Shown: positions 16,535 to 26,770 of the stretch, piece after piece
How positions within the stretch are numbered: the stretch's first letter is position 1
Layout of the letters: each line of letters starts with the position of its first letter
DNA from: Jannaschia pohangensis
Lineage (GTDB): Bacteria; Pseudomonadota; Alphaproteobacteria; Rhodobacterales; Rhodobacteraceae
Reading direction: 5' to 3'
DNA length: 64,000 bases
Assembly: GCF_900113875.1 (NCBI RefSeq)
Contig: NZ_FORA01000002.1
Coordinates: 682,001-746,000, forward strand
Notes under the pieces: model-generated
What the model was told of the DNA's origin: nothing
What the model saw: only the letters and a program-made list of their open reading frames with translations
Databases searched by the model: none
Translations under genes and position numbers: made by a program

Positions 16535-18127
16535 TCAGACGTTGAAGCGCAGGGGTGCGATGTTCTGGAACAGTCCCGTGGCACGCAGCTTGTCGAGAAC
16601 CGCCGCCGGGGGTTGGTCGTCGAGATAGAGGATCGCGATGGCGTCCTTGCCACGGTCCGACCGGCCCAAGGTGAAGTTCGCGATGTTCACCCCGTTTTCG
16701 CCCATGGTGTTCCCCAGCGCGCCGATGATGCCGGGCACGTCTTCGTTGGTGGTATAGAGCATGTGCGCGCCCACCTCGGCATCGATGTTGATGCCCTTGA
16801 TCTGGATGAAACGCGGCTTGCCGTCAGAGAAGGCCGTTCCGGCCACCGAGCGTTCGCGCTTGTCCGTCCGCACGACCAGCTTGATGTAGCCGTCGAAGGC
16901 GCCAGTCTTGTCCTGACGGGTGGTCGAGATCTCGACCCCGCGTTCACGGGCGACGACGGGGGCCGACACCATGTTCACGTCGGGATTGGTCGCCTTCATG
17001 ACGCCCGCGATGGCCGAACAATTCAGCGCCTCGAGGTTCATGGATGCGACCGAGCCGTTGTAGATGATCTCGATCGACTTGAGCGGCTCGTCGGTCATCT
17101 GGCCGACGAAGGCACCCAGGTGTTCGGCGACCTTGACCCAGGGGCCCATCACCTTGGCCTCTTCGGCGGTGACCGACGGCATGTTGAGCGCATTGGAGAC
17201 GGCCCCCGTCAGCAGGTAATCCGACATCTGCTCGGCCACCTGAAGGGCCACGTTTTCCTGCGCCTCGGTCGTGGCGGCGCCCAGGTGCGGGGTCACCACC
17301 ACGTTGGGCAGGTTGAACAGCGGGCTGTCGGTCGCAGGCTCCACTGCGAAGACGTCGAAGGCGGCCCCGGCGACGTGCCCGGATTTCAGCGCCTCGGCGA
17401 GGGCGGCTTCGTCCACGAGGCCGCCGCGCGCGCAGTTCACGATGCGCACGCCCTTTTTCGTCTTGGCGATGTTTTCCGCCGACAGGATGTTCCTCGTCTG
17501 ATCGGTTAGCGGGACATGCAGCGTGATGACATCGGCCCGCGACAGCAGCGCGTTCAATTCGACCTTTTCCACGCCGATCTTGGTGGCGCGTTCTTCGGAG
17601 AGGAAGGGATCATAGGCGATGACCTTCATCCCCAGGCCCACGGCCTTCTGGCAGACGATGCCGCCGATGTTGCCCGCACCGATGACGCCCAGCGTCTTGC
17701 CGGTCAGCTCGACCCCCATGAAGCGCGACTTTTCCCATTTGCCGGCGTGGGTGGAGGCGTTCGCCTCGGGGATCTGGCGGGCGACGGCGAACATCATCGC
17801 GATGGCGTGTTCGGCAGTCGTGATCATGTTGCCGTAGGGCGTGTTCATCACGATCACGCCGCGGCGGCTGGCGGCGTCCTTGTCGATGTTGTCGGTGCCG
17901 ATGCCGGCCCGGCCCACGACCTTTAGGTTGGGGCCGGCGTCGAGGATCTTTTCGGTGACCTTGGTGGCGGAGCGGATGGCGAGGCCGTCGTAGTCCTTGA
18001 TGACGGCAAGCAGGGCATCCTTGTCCTTGCCCAGGGAGGGGTCGAAGGTCACGTCGATACCGCGGTCGCGGAAAATCTGGACAGCCGCGTCGGAGAGGCT
18101 GTCGGAAATGAGTACTTTGGGGGCCAT
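16535..18127 (-). CDS. serA: D-3-phosphoglycerate dehydrogenase with ACT domain
   Basis: A 530-residue long-type SerA, first enzyme of serine synthesis (3-phosphoglycerate to phosphohydroxypyruvate, NAD-dependent). The N-terminal substrate domain, the Rossmann loop LGVIGAGNIGGIVC, the catalytic region RIVNCARGGLVDE and TPHLGAATTEAQENVA are all seen. An intervening (ASB) domain and a C-terminal ACT domain (about residues 455-530, ending LFQNIAPLRFNV) allow serine feedback control. It follows serC on the same strand with a 66-bp gap, giving a serC-serA operon that may extend into the phosphatase gene. Confidence 0.96.
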   Translation of the reverse strand: MAPKVLISDSLSDAAVQIFRDRGIDVTFDPSLGKDKDALLAVIKDYDGLAIRSATKVTEKILDAGPNLKVVGRAGIGTDNIDKDAASRRGVIVMNTPYGNMITTAEHAIAMMFAVARQIPEANASTHAGKWEKSRFMGVELTGKTLGVIGAGNIGGIVCQKAVGLGMKVIAYDPFLSEERATKIGVEKVELNALLSRADVITLHVPLTDQTRNILSAENIAKTKKGVRIVNCARGGLVDEAALAEALKSGHVAGAAFDVFAVEPATDSPLFNLPNVVVTPHLGAATTEAQENVALQVAEQMSDYLLTGAVSNALNMPSVTAEEAKVMGPWVKVAEHLGAFVGQMTDEPLKSIEIIYNGSVASMNLEALNCSAIAGVMKATNPDVNMVSAPVVARERGVEISTTRQDKTGAFDGYIKLVVRTDKRERSVAGTAFSDGKPRFIQIKGINIDAEVGAHMLYTTNEDVPGIIGALGNTMGENGVNIANFTLGRSDRGKDAIAILYLDDQPPAAVLDKLRATGLFQNIAPLRFNV

Positions 18128-18193
18128 TCTATCGGTCCTTTGATCGGGGGCGGAGGTCCGCCGGAATGTGGATGGTGTGGGGTGCGGCAGGGG

Positions 18194-19321
18194 TCAGCCC
18201 GCCGCGAGCTCCGCGTGATAGGCCCAGTCGATCCAGGGCAGCAGCGCCTCGATGTCCGAGGTCTCGACCGTGGAGCCGCACCAGATGCGCAGCCCCTCGG
18301 GCGCGTCGCGGTAGGCCCCGACGTCGAGGGCCACGCCCGCGGACTCGAGGCGTTTGGCGACCCGCTTGGCCAGACCGTCGGGCGCGCCGACGAACTTGAG
18401 ACAGACGGACGTCGTCGACCGGGTCGCCGGATCCGCCGCCAGATTGTCGATCCAGTCGCGGGTTTCGCAGAACGTCCAGATCGCGCTGGCATTCGCCGTG
18501 GCCCGCTCCACCAGTCCGGACAGGCCCAGACCCTCGGCCCAGTCGAGCGCGACGAGGTAATCCTCCACGCAGAGCATCGAGGGCGTGTTGATCGTGGCGC
18601 CGGTGAAGATGTCCTCGATCAGCTTGCCGCCCTTGGTCAGGCGGAAGATCTTGGGCAGGGGCCAGGCCGGGGTGTAGGATTCGAGCCGTTCGACCGCGCG
18701 CGGCGACAGGACCAAAACGCCATGCGCCCCCTCGCCGCCCAGAACCTTCTGCCAGCTGAAGGTCGTCACATCGAGCTTGTCCCAGGGCAGGTCCATCGCA
18801 AAGGCCGCCGACGTGGCATCGCAGAGCGTTAGGCCGGTGCGGTCGTCGGCGATCCAGTCGGCATTCGGGACGCGCACGCCGGAAGTGGTGCCGTTCCAGG
18901 TGAAACAGATGTCACGCGCAGGGTCGATGGTCAGGTCGGGCAGCAGGCCATAGTCGGCAGTGCGCACATCGGCGTCGAGCTTGAGCTGCTTGACGACGTC
19001 GGTGACCCAGCCCGAGCCGAAGCTTTCCCAGGCGAGCATTGTGACGGGACGCGCGCCCAGCATCGACCACATCGCCATTTCATAGGCGCCGGTGTCGGAG
19101 GCCGGGACGATGCCAACGCGGTATCCTTCGGGGAGATCGAGCAGCGCATGGGTGCGGTCGATCGCGTCGCGCAGCTTGGCCTTGCCCACGGCGGCGCGGT
19201 GGCTGCGGCCCAAGGGTGCATCGGAGAGGGAGGAAAGGGTCCAGCCGGGGTGTTTGGCACAGGGGCCGGAGGAGAAACGCGGATTGCCCGGGCGTTTGGC
19301 CGGAGTCGTCGAGTCAGTCAT
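18194..19321 (-). CDS. serC: Phosphoserine aminotransferase
   Basis: A 375-residue class V aminotransferase that makes phosphoserine from phosphohydroxypyruvate and glutamate. The start [27 protein letters not shown] is the form known from alphaproteobacteria (shown as two joined blocks [16 protein letters not shown] and [11 protein letters not shown]). The PLP-binding lysine is in [19 protein letters not shown] 19321 has a GCAAGGA ribosome site. The 150-bp leader contains hairpins that fit the serC-motif regulatory RNA. It is divergent from serB. Confidence 0.95.
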   Translation of the reverse strand: MTDSTTPAKRPGNPRFSSGPCAKHPGWTLSSLSDAPLGRSHRAAVGKAKLRDAIDRTHALLDLPEGYRVGIVPASDTGAYEMAMWSMLGARPVTMLAWESFGSGWVTDVVKQLKLDADVRTADYGLLPDLTIDPARDICFTWNGTTSGVRVPNADWIADDRTGLTLCDATSAAFAMDLPWDKLDVTTFSWQKVLGGEGAHGVLVLSPRAVERLESYTPAWPLPKIFRLTKGGKLIEDIFTGATINTPSMLCVEDYLVALDWAEGLGLSGLVERATANASAIWTFCETRDWIDNLAADPATRSTTSVCLKFVGAPDGLAKRVAKRLESAGVALDVGAYRDAPEGLRIWCGSTVETSDIEALLPWIDWAYHAELAAG

Positions 19322-19400
19322 GACTATCCTTGCAGATAAATGCCCTTCGTTGGGGAAGGGTGTCCCGCGGCCGTCGCTATTCCCATCCAAGGGGTCGCGC
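19322..19400 (-). promoter_or_regulatory. serC leader RNA with hairpins (serC-motif candidate)
   Basis: On the minus strand, right before the serC ribosome site, CCCTT and AAGGG pair around an eight-base loop (19343-19360). A GC-rich arm with CCGCGG precedes it. The layout, a stem ending a few bases before TGCAAGGA and the serC start, fits my memory of the serC motif, a structured RNA found upstream of serC in alphaproteobacteria. Motif identity was not tested by covariance search. Confidence 0.5.
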
Positions 19401-19472
19401 AAGGGCCATTTTCCGGCTAAGGCGCGGCAAATGGCGGGTTCGTTGCCCGACGACGACCATCATAGGAAACCC

Positions 19473-20351
19473 ATGTTCACCACCGTCCTGACCTGCGCCC
19501 CCGATGCTCCGAAACTGGAGATCCCGCTGATCGAAGCGCTTCGCAACGGATGGGGCGGCGGCGAGGCGCGCTGGCTGGCCCGTGGCGTCGCGGCGGAATT
19601 CGACATGCCCGCGCGGCCCGATACCTTTGCGACGGTGCAGACCGACATGGATGCCATGGGCATCGACGTGAACATCGTGGCCAGCGGGAATCGCCGCAAG
19701 CGCCTGCTTCTGGCCGATATGGACAGCACGATGATCCAGCAAGAGTGCATCGACGAGCTGGCCGCCGAGGCTGGGGTGGGCGAAAGGGTTGCGGGCATCA
19801 CCGCACGCGCCATGAACGGCGAGATCGATTTCGAGGGCGCCTTGCGCGAACGGGTGGGCCTGCTGGCGGGTCTGGATGCCGCCGTCATCGACCGGGTCCT
19901 GGCCGAGCGCATCACCCTGATGCCCGGCGGCCCGGCCCTGCTGGCCACGATGAAGCGTCACGGAGCCAAGGCCGCGCTGGTGTCGGGCGGGTTCACGGCC
20001 TTTACCTCGGCCATCGCGGCGCGGCTTGGGTTCGACTGGAACCGGGCGAACACGCTGCTGATCGCGGACGGCAAACTGACCGGCGCGCCGGGCACGCCGA
20101 TCCTGGGCAAGCAGGCCAAGGTCGACGCGCTGGAGGATTTCACCGCCGAGATGGGGATTACAGACGCAGACGTGATTGCCGTGGGCGACGGGGCCAACGA
20201 CCTCGGGATGCTGACGCGCGCGGGAATGGGTGTGGCGCTGCACGCGAAACCCGCCGTTCAGGCCGAGGCCGGGCTGCGGGTCAACCACGGCGACCTGACC
20301 GCGCTCCTCTATCTGCAGGGCTATCACCGGGACGACTTCGCGGATGCCTGA
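19473..20351 (+). CDS. serB: Phosphoserine phosphatase
   Basis: A 292-residue HAD-superfamily enzyme that releases serine from phosphoserine, the last step of the pathway. HAD motif I is LLADMDSTMIQQECIDELA (nucleophile Asp82, acid Asp84), motif II is LVSGGFTAFTS and motif IV is VIAVGDGANDLGML. The N-terminal 70 residues form the ACT-like regulatory part seen in SerB. ATG 19473 follows ATAGGAAAC. It is divergent from serC-serA, so all three serine enzymes share one control region. Its end overlaps the TSUP transporter start by eight bases. Confidence 0.95.
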   Translation: MFTTVLTCAPDAPKLEIPLIEALRNGWGGGEARWLARGVAAEFDMPARPDTFATVQTDMDAMGIDVNIVASGNRRKRLLLADMDSTMIQQECIDELAAEAGVGERVAGITARAMNGEIDFEGALRERVGLLAGLDAAVIDRVLAERITLMPGGPALLATMKRHGAKAALVSGGFTAFTSAIAARLGFDWNRANTLLIADGKLTGAPGTPILGKQAKVDALEDFTAEMGITDADVIAVGDGANDLGMLTRAGMGVALHAKPAVQAEAGLRVNHGDLTALLYLQGYHRDDFADA

Positions 20352-21102
20352 CATCGCGGGGGACCTGTTGGTCCTGTTGATGATCGCCGCGCTCTGCGCC
20401 GGTTTCATCGACAGCATCGCGGGCGGCGGCGGCCTGATCACCGTACCGTCCCTCGTTCTGGCGGGGGCGGACCCGGTGACGGCGCTGGCCACGAACAAGG
20501 TGCAGGGCATCTTTGGCCCGCTGTCGGCGGCCACGGCCTATGCGCGACGGGGTCTTGTCGATCTGCGGGGGCAATGGCCCATGGCGCTCGCGTCCTTCGC
20601 GGCGTCGATCGGCGGGGCGCTCTGCGTCACCCTTCTGCCGGTCGACACGTTGCGCCTGGGCCTGCCGGTCCTGCTGATCGGGATCGCGCTCTACTTTGCG
20701 TTCAAGCCCGGGCTCGACGATCTGGACCGCGCGCGGCGGATGTCGCCCCTTCTGTTCGGCGCGACATTGGTGCCGTTCGTGGGGTTCTATGACGGGTTGC
20801 TGGGACCGGGTGCGGGCAGTTTCTATATGCTGGGGTTCATCCTGCTGGCGGGTCAGGGTGTGCTGAAGGCGACTGCCCATTCCAAATTGCTCAACGCCGC
20901 GTCAAACCTGGGCGGATTGCTGACCTTTGCCATCATCGCGGAGCCGTGGTGGATCGTCGGCCTGGCCATGGGCGCCTCGCAGATCGTGGGGGCGCAACTG
21001 GGCGCGTGGCTGGCAGCGGGGCGGGGGGCACGGTTGATCAAACCGCTTCTGGTCGTCGTGACAACGGCCATGGCGCTGCGGTTGATGTGGGATTGGCTCT
21101 GA
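20344..21102 (+). CDS. TSUP family (TauE/SafE) membrane transporter
   Basis: A 252-residue protein with about eight membrane segments. The N-terminal repeat AALCAGFIDSIAGGGGLITV followed by ALATNKVQG and the later AHSKLLNAASNLGGLL are TauE/SafE hallmarks. The family exports or imports sulfite, sulfoacetate and related organic anions. The start overlaps serB by eight bases, so it is co-transcribed with serB; whether the substrate relates to serine or sulfur metabolism is unknown. Confidence 0.9.
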   Translation: MPDIAGDLLVLLMIAALCAGFIDSIAGGGGLITVPSLVLAGADPVTALATNKVQGIFGPLSAATAYARRGLVDLRGQWPMALASFAASIGGALCVTLLPVDTLRLGLPVLLIGIALYFAFKPGLDDLDRARRMSPLLFGATLVPFVGFYDGLLGPGAGSFYMLGFILLAGQGVLKATAHSKLLNAASNLGGLLTFAIIAEPWWIVGLAMGASQIVGAQLGAWLAAGRGARLIKPLLVVVTTAMALRLMWDWL

Positions 21103-21230
21103 GCGTCACGCGGGCGTCATGCGACGGGGCTATGCCCGCCTCGTGACGTGCCAACCCGGAGCAGACCCATGGCCGAAATCGACGCCTTCCACTTTGTCCT
21201 CGACGTGATCCTGCCGCGCTGGCGGAAGCG

Positions 21231-22406
<1,176 letters not shown>

Positions 22407-22481
22407 GGCGGATCTCCGGGGTGGAACGGCAACGGGCGCCTCATATGGAGACGCCCGCGCGAAATTACCAATGCGAACCTG

Positions 22482-23015
22482 TCAGCCGCAGCGTTGCTCG
22501 GCGTCGGTGACGGCGGCGGTGAAGCCCAGAAGGCTGAAAGTGTCTTCGGTGCGGGTGCCGCGACCCGACTGACCCGACACGGTGGCCTGCGAGCCGCGCT
22601 TCATGGCGTCGATGATCCGCTGATCGTCGGTGGGCGACGCGGCCCAGGCCAGTTCGCCGTCGGTGAACATCTCGAAGGTCGACGACCCGATGGTGATCGT
22701 CACCGTGGACCCGCTGGCATAGGGATAGCCGCCGGTCGCAGACACCTCGCCCTTCTTGTCGGCGCCGGGCCAATAGCTGACGAACAGGCGGATATCGCCG
22801 CGCCGCGCCTCGACCTCTGCCCCGTCACGGGTGTTCCGGATGGATTTCGGAGCAGACACGATCCAGCACTGCGTGGGGTTGTCTTCCACGAAGACGGACC
22901 AGTCTGTTTCGGTGCTCACGCGGTTCTGACTGTCCTGTGCGGTCGCCGGAAACGCCACCGCTGCGGCGACGATCAGGGATGTTGCGAAAGACCGAATATT
23001 AACCATGCAATTCAT
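22482..23015 (-). CDS. Invasion-associated locus B (IalB) family protein
   Basis: A 177-residue exported protein. The signal peptide is RSFATSLIVAAAVAFPATAQ. The mature part has WSVFVEDNPTQCWIVSAPKS, RGDIRLFVSYWPG and MKRGSQATVSGQSGRGT, the layout of IalB-family domains, which are beta-rich periplasmic proteins of uncertain role. Two cysteines (TQCW and the terminal QRCG) may pair. ATG 23015 is used; ATG 23006 is in frame. It lies between rlmN and a divergent asparaginase gene. Confidence 0.85.
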   Translation of the reverse strand: MNCMVNIRSFATSLIVAAAVAFPATAQDSQNRVSTETDWSVFVEDNPTQCWIVSAPKSIRNTRDGAEVEARRGDIRLFVSYWPGADKKGEVSATGGYPYASGSTVTITIGSSTFEMFTDGELAWAASPTDDQRIIDAMKRGSQATVSGQSGRGTRTEDTFSLLGFTAAVTDAEQRCG

Positions 23016-23178
23016 TTTTCACTGCCTCTGTCACTCGTTCTGGGTGGCCCCGGCTGCCCGGTTCATCCGGACTTGAGATGCCCGAGGCGTGTGGTTCCCA
23101 ATGCTGCGGGGTAATGATAGCGCAGCATTGGTCCTGTGGGAAAGCCCGGACTGACATTTTTCCGTCGGGGAGGCGAGG

Positions 23179-24177
23179 ATGAGCCAACTGAGCAGCGCAG
23201 CGGTCGATCTGGTCGAGGTGATCCGGGGCGATACGGTCGAGTCCGTTCATCGCGGCCATGCCGTCATTTGTGACGGCGCGGGGCAGATCATCGAAGCCTG
23301 GGGCGACCCCGCGACGATGATCTATCCCCGGTCCTCCTGCAAGATGATCCAGGCCCTGCCGCTTCTGGAATCGGGGGCCGGGCGCGCGCTGTCGACGGCG
23401 CAGCTGGCGCTGGCCTGTGCCTCGCATCAGGGGGCGGCGATCCATAGCGAAGCGGTCGCGCATTGGTTGGCGGACATGGGTCTGGGCGAGGCGGATCTGC
23501 GGTGCGGGACGCATATGCCCTATGCCGAGGAGGCCCGTGATGACCTGGTCCGCGCAGGCAAGGAACCCTGCCAGCTGCACAACAACTGCTCGGGCAAGCA
23601 CGCGGGCTTTCTCATGCTGTCGCAGCACCTTGGCGCGGGCCCCGAGTATGTCGAGGTCGACCACCCGGTCCAGCGCGCCATCCGGACCGCCTTCGAGGAG
23701 GCAACGGAAATGGACAGCCCCGGCTATGGCATCGACGGATGTTCGGCGCCGAATTTCCTGACGCGGCTCGACGCGCTCGCGGGGGCCGTCGGGCGGTTTG
23801 CCCGCGCCCGCGAGGGTCAGGGCACGCGGCAGGACGCGATGGCCCGCCTGACCCACGCGATGGGAGCCTTCCCCGAGATGGTGGCCGGCGAAGGTCGCGC
23901 CTGCACCGACCTGATGCGGGCCATGAAGGGCAAGGGCGCCGTCAAGACAGGGGCCGAGGCCGTCTTTGTGGCGATCCTGCCGGAGCTTGACCGCGGGATC
24001 GCCCTCAAGATCGTCGATGGGACAACGCGCGCCTCTGAGGCGGTGATTGCCGCCCTCCTGAGCCGGATCGGCGCGCTTGATGCAAAAGACCCGGTTGTGG
24101 AGCGGCTGACCATGGGTCCGATCCGCAATCGGCGGGACATGGTCACGGGGCGTTACAACGTCGTCCTCGGGTCATGA
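23179..24177 (+). CDS. L-asparaginase II family protein (COG4448 type)
   Basis: A 332-residue enzyme of the thermolabile asparaginase family first described in Rhizobium etli. Conserved parts are VESVHRGHAVICDGAGQIIE, YPRSSCKMIQALPLLESGA, LALACASHQGAAIHSEAVAH and LHNNCSGKHAGFLML, plus GYGIDGCSAPNF. It converts asparagine to aspartate and ammonia. No signal peptide, so cytoplasmic. The ATG at 23179 has GGGGAGGCGAGG upstream. The end overlaps the opposing histidine kinase gene by six bases. Confidence 0.9.
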   Translation: MSQLSSAAVDLVEVIRGDTVESVHRGHAVICDGAGQIIEAWGDPATMIYPRSSCKMIQALPLLESGAGRALSTAQLALACASHQGAAIHSEAVAHWLADMGLGEADLRCGTHMPYAEEARDDLVRAGKEPCQLHNNCSGKHAGFLMLSQHLGAGPEYVEVDHPVQRAIRTAFEEATEMDSPGYGIDGCSAPNFLTRLDALAGAVGRFARAREGQGTRQDAMARLTHAMGAFPEMVAGEGRACTDLMRAMKGKGAVKTGAEAVFVAILPELDRGIALKIVDGTTRASEAVIAALLSRIGALDAKDPVVERLTMGPIRNRRDMVTGRYNVVLGS

Positions 24178-26283
24178 CAGGCCACGCGGCATCAGCCGTT
24201 CCAGTTCCGCAAGGAGCAGGTCTTTCTTGAGCGGCTTCGTCAGGTAGGCGTCGAACCTGGCCTCTTTCAACCGCGCCTCCATGTCGTCGCCCACATGGGC
24301 GGTCACCGCGATGATGGGGATCGGCGACAGACCGAGAGACGTGACATGGGCGCGAATCGCTGCGGCGGCTTCGAACCCGTCCATCACCGGCATGGAAATA
24401 TCGAGAACGACCACGGACGGCAGGGATGCCTTGACCGCCGCCAAGGCCGCGGCGCCATCGGCTACCAATTCAATCGGGCAGGCCTGATCTTTCAGCATCC
24501 GTTCAAGCAGCAGCCTGTTGGTCGCGTTGTCGTCGGCCAGCAGGATCCGACCATCCCCTGCCGGGGCGACCATATCTGCGTCTGACGTCGGGGATGCCTC
24601 GCGTTTCGCCAAAAGCGCCGCCACCACATCCGCCCCCGCGACCGGAACCGGCAGGATCGAGTCGGCCCGCTTGGCCAATTCTTCGATGGCTTCGTTGCGA
24701 CGCCCGAAGAGCAGGAGCTGTGCGTCCGGGGCCAGTTGATCGAGGATCTTCTGTTGTTCGCGAACGTCCAGAACAAGGGGAACAATCGCGACCCGAACAG
24801 AGGCATTGATATCCTGCGTAACCTCGACGCCCGCGCCGACGAGCCGCTCTGCCGCAAGCTTTCCGCGAATGCCCGTATTCTTCGGGATCGCGATCCGGGT
24901 CGGCAGCGGCGGCAACGCCTCGGGTGCGGCACCCGGCTCCAGCGGGAGCGTCAGCGTGAAAACCGACCCTTTGCCAAGTTCGGACGCAAGGCCGAGCGTT
25001 CCGCCCATCTTTTCTGCCAAACCACGGGAAATGGTCAGGCCCAGTCCCGTCCCTTCGCGCACGGGTCGGCTGGGATCGTCGACCTGCCCGAAGGCGTCGA
25101 AAACCACCGCCTGCTTGTCTTTCGCGATACCGGGCCCGGTATCCTCGACCGTCAGGACGACCTGGAACGGGTCGCCGGGGTGCAGGGACGCGCGCAGAAC
25201 GACATGGCCTTCGGACGTGAATTTCAGCGCGTTGCCCAGAAGGTTCATCACGACCTGGCGCAGCCGCCCGCCGTCGCCGAAGAACCGTGTCTGCGCGCCG
25301 AGCGGATAGAAGAGGCCGACATTCACATTCTCGGCCGCGTTCACCGCAGCCAGCCGGATGCAATCGATCAGCACGGCTTCGAGGTCGATATCCTCGGACC
25401 TCAACTCAACCTTCCCGGCCTCCAGCTTGGAGACATCGAGCGTGTCATTGACGATTACCAGAAGCGCTTCGGCCGAATCGTGGATGGTTTGCGCATAGAG
25501 TTTCGCTTCGGCGTCGGTGCTTTCGTCGATCAGCATCTGGGACATGCCCAGGACCCCGTTCATCGGGGTCCGGATTTCATGGCTCATGCGCGCGAGGAAG
25601 TCGGCCTTTGCCCGTGCAAGGCTTTCCGCGGCATCGCGAGCGGCCGCCAGCGACTGCTCCCGTTCCTGGTGTTCGGTCATGTCGATGGCAAGGGAGACAA
25701 CATCCCCATCCGGGGCCCGGCGGTCCTGAAACCGGACGACGCGGCCATCGTAGTGGTGAAGGACAAGCGTCTCGATTGTCGGCGCATCCCACCGCGCCAC
25801 CTGTTCCCGGGCCCATTCTTCGGGGCTGAGGTCGCCGATGTCGAAGGCCCCCTCCTCTGCCGCAAGGCCGAAAATCTCGGTCGCGTGGGCTCCTGGCGCG
25901 ATTTCCGACGCGGCGTCGAACAAATCGAGCCAGACGTGGTTCGCCGCGATCAGGACACCCGAGCGGTCGAACAAGGCAAAGCCGTCCCGCATCGTCTCGA
26001 GCGCGTGCCACAGGCGGCGGCGCGCGCGATCCGCCTTTTCCGCCGCATTCCGGCTTCGCTCCAGCATGGCATGCTGTCGTTCGCTGAGCTTCAGGTTGTG
26101 ATCGCGCTGCGCAAGATAGCCGCGTGACAGACGGTCGGCGTTCGAAACCAGAGCCGAATGCGCACGCGCCAACTCCCGACGCGTGTGTTCCAACGTTCGT
26201 TCCGCCGCCAGACGTCGTCGGCGCTCCTCAAGATAGAGGCTATCTGGAACGGCTCCGTCCATGGGTCTCCGTGGTCCCGGCAT
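24172..26283 (-). CDS. Hybrid sensor histidine kinase/response regulator
   Basis: A 703-residue soluble hybrid kinase with no membrane segment. Residues 15-100 are coiled coil; 95-205 form a PAS-like domain (RDGFALFDRSGVLIAANHVW); HisKA has His235 in ARMSHEIRTPMNGVLGMSQM; HATPase_c follows with LLGNALKFTSEGHVV (N box), VEDTGPGIAKDK and GTGLGLTISRGL. A degenerate receiver-like segment (about 480-570) comes next, and the C-terminal receiver has acceptor Asp628 (VVLDISMPVMDG) with Lys in YLTKPL. The signal is unknown; the output goes by phosphorelay. Start ATG 26283; Met8 is possible. Confidence 0.9.
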   Translation of the reverse strand: MPGPRRPMDGAVPDSLYLEERRRRLAAERTLEHTRRELARAHSALVSNADRLSRGYLAQRDHNLKLSERQHAMLERSRNAAEKADRARRRLWHALETMRDGFALFDRSGVLIAANHVWLDLFDAASEIAPGAHATEIFGLAAEEGAFDIGDLSPEEWAREQVARWDAPTIETLVLHHYDGRVVRFQDRRAPDGDVVSLAIDMTEHQEREQSLAAARDAAESLARAKADFLARMSHEIRTPMNGVLGMSQMLIDESTDAEAKLYAQTIHDSAEALLVIVNDTLDVSKLEAGKVELRSEDIDLEAVLIDCIRLAAVNAAENVNVGLFYPLGAQTRFFGDGGRLRQVVMNLLGNALKFTSEGHVVLRASLHPGDPFQVVLTVEDTGPGIAKDKQAVVFDAFGQVDDPSRPVREGTGLGLTISRGLAEKMGGTLGLASELGKGSVFTLTLPLEPGAAPEALPPLPTRIAIPKNTGIRGKLAAERLVGAGVEVTQDINASVRVAIVPLVLDVREQQKILDQLAPDAQLLLFGRRNEAIEELAKRADSILPVPVAGADVVAALLAKREASPTSDADMVAPAGDGRILLADDNATNRLLLERMLKDQACPIELVADGAAALAAVKASLPSVVVLDISMPVMDGFEAAAAIRAHVTSLGLSPIPIIAVTAHVGDDMEARLKEARFDAYLTKPLKKDLLLAELERLMPRGLS

Positions 26284-26359
26284 GCCGAAACCGGCAGCCC
26301 CCGGAGGTGGTCGCAGACGAAGGTGAATATCGGCTTAAAGGTTCAGAACCGGACGCGCT

Positions 26360-26686
26360 TTAGTTGAGATCGAAATGCAGCGGGTACTGCCGCCCGTCAA
26401 AAGCCCCGAACAGGTCGCCGATATCCGGATGCGTCACCGGCTGGCCGCTGCGGTCCGGCACAAGGTTCTGCTCGGAGACATAGGCAATGTAGTAGGACTC
26501 ATCGTTCTCGGCCAGAAGGTGGTAAAATGGCTGGTCCTTGCGCGGGCGGCTTTCACGCGGAATCGCGTCGTACCATTCCTCGGTGTTCGAAAAAACGGCG
26601 TCCACATCGAAGATCACACCGCGGAACGGATGCTTCTTGTGGCGCACGATTTCGCCGAGCGCATATTTCGCTTCATTCTTAAGCAT
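26360..26686 (-). CDS. hspQ: Heat shock protein HspQ
   Basis: A 108-residue YccV-like protein. The core KYALGEIVRHKKHPFRGVIF, EWYDAI, DQPFYHLLAEND, YYIAYVSEQNL is the HspQ/hemimethylated-DNA-binding domain. In enterobacteria HspQ is a Lon specificity factor and affects DnaA stability. ATG 26686 was chosen since homology starts at KNEAKYALGE; an in-frame ATG at 26767 would add 27 unrelated residues. It sits upstream of the hybrid kinase gene on the same strand. Confidence 0.88.
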   Translation of the reverse strand: MLKNEAKYALGEIVRHKKHPFRGVIFDVDAVFSNTEEWYDAIPRESRPRKDQPFYHLLAENDESYYIAYVSEQNLVPDRSGQPVTHPDIGDLFGAFDGRQYPLHFDLN

Positions 26687-26770
26687 AAGTTGCCCTTTCC
26701 CGATCCAATTCCTATCGCGGAGGGCGGGGTCTTGTAAATCGAGGCTGCGCCGAATCAATGGAAACATACT

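Noticed and set aside
15188-17509. 773-codon plus-strand frame across a thiolase, a phosphatase and serA
   Set aside because: It spans three well-recognised minus-strand genes and has no protein-like features; a GC-rich codon-position artefact.
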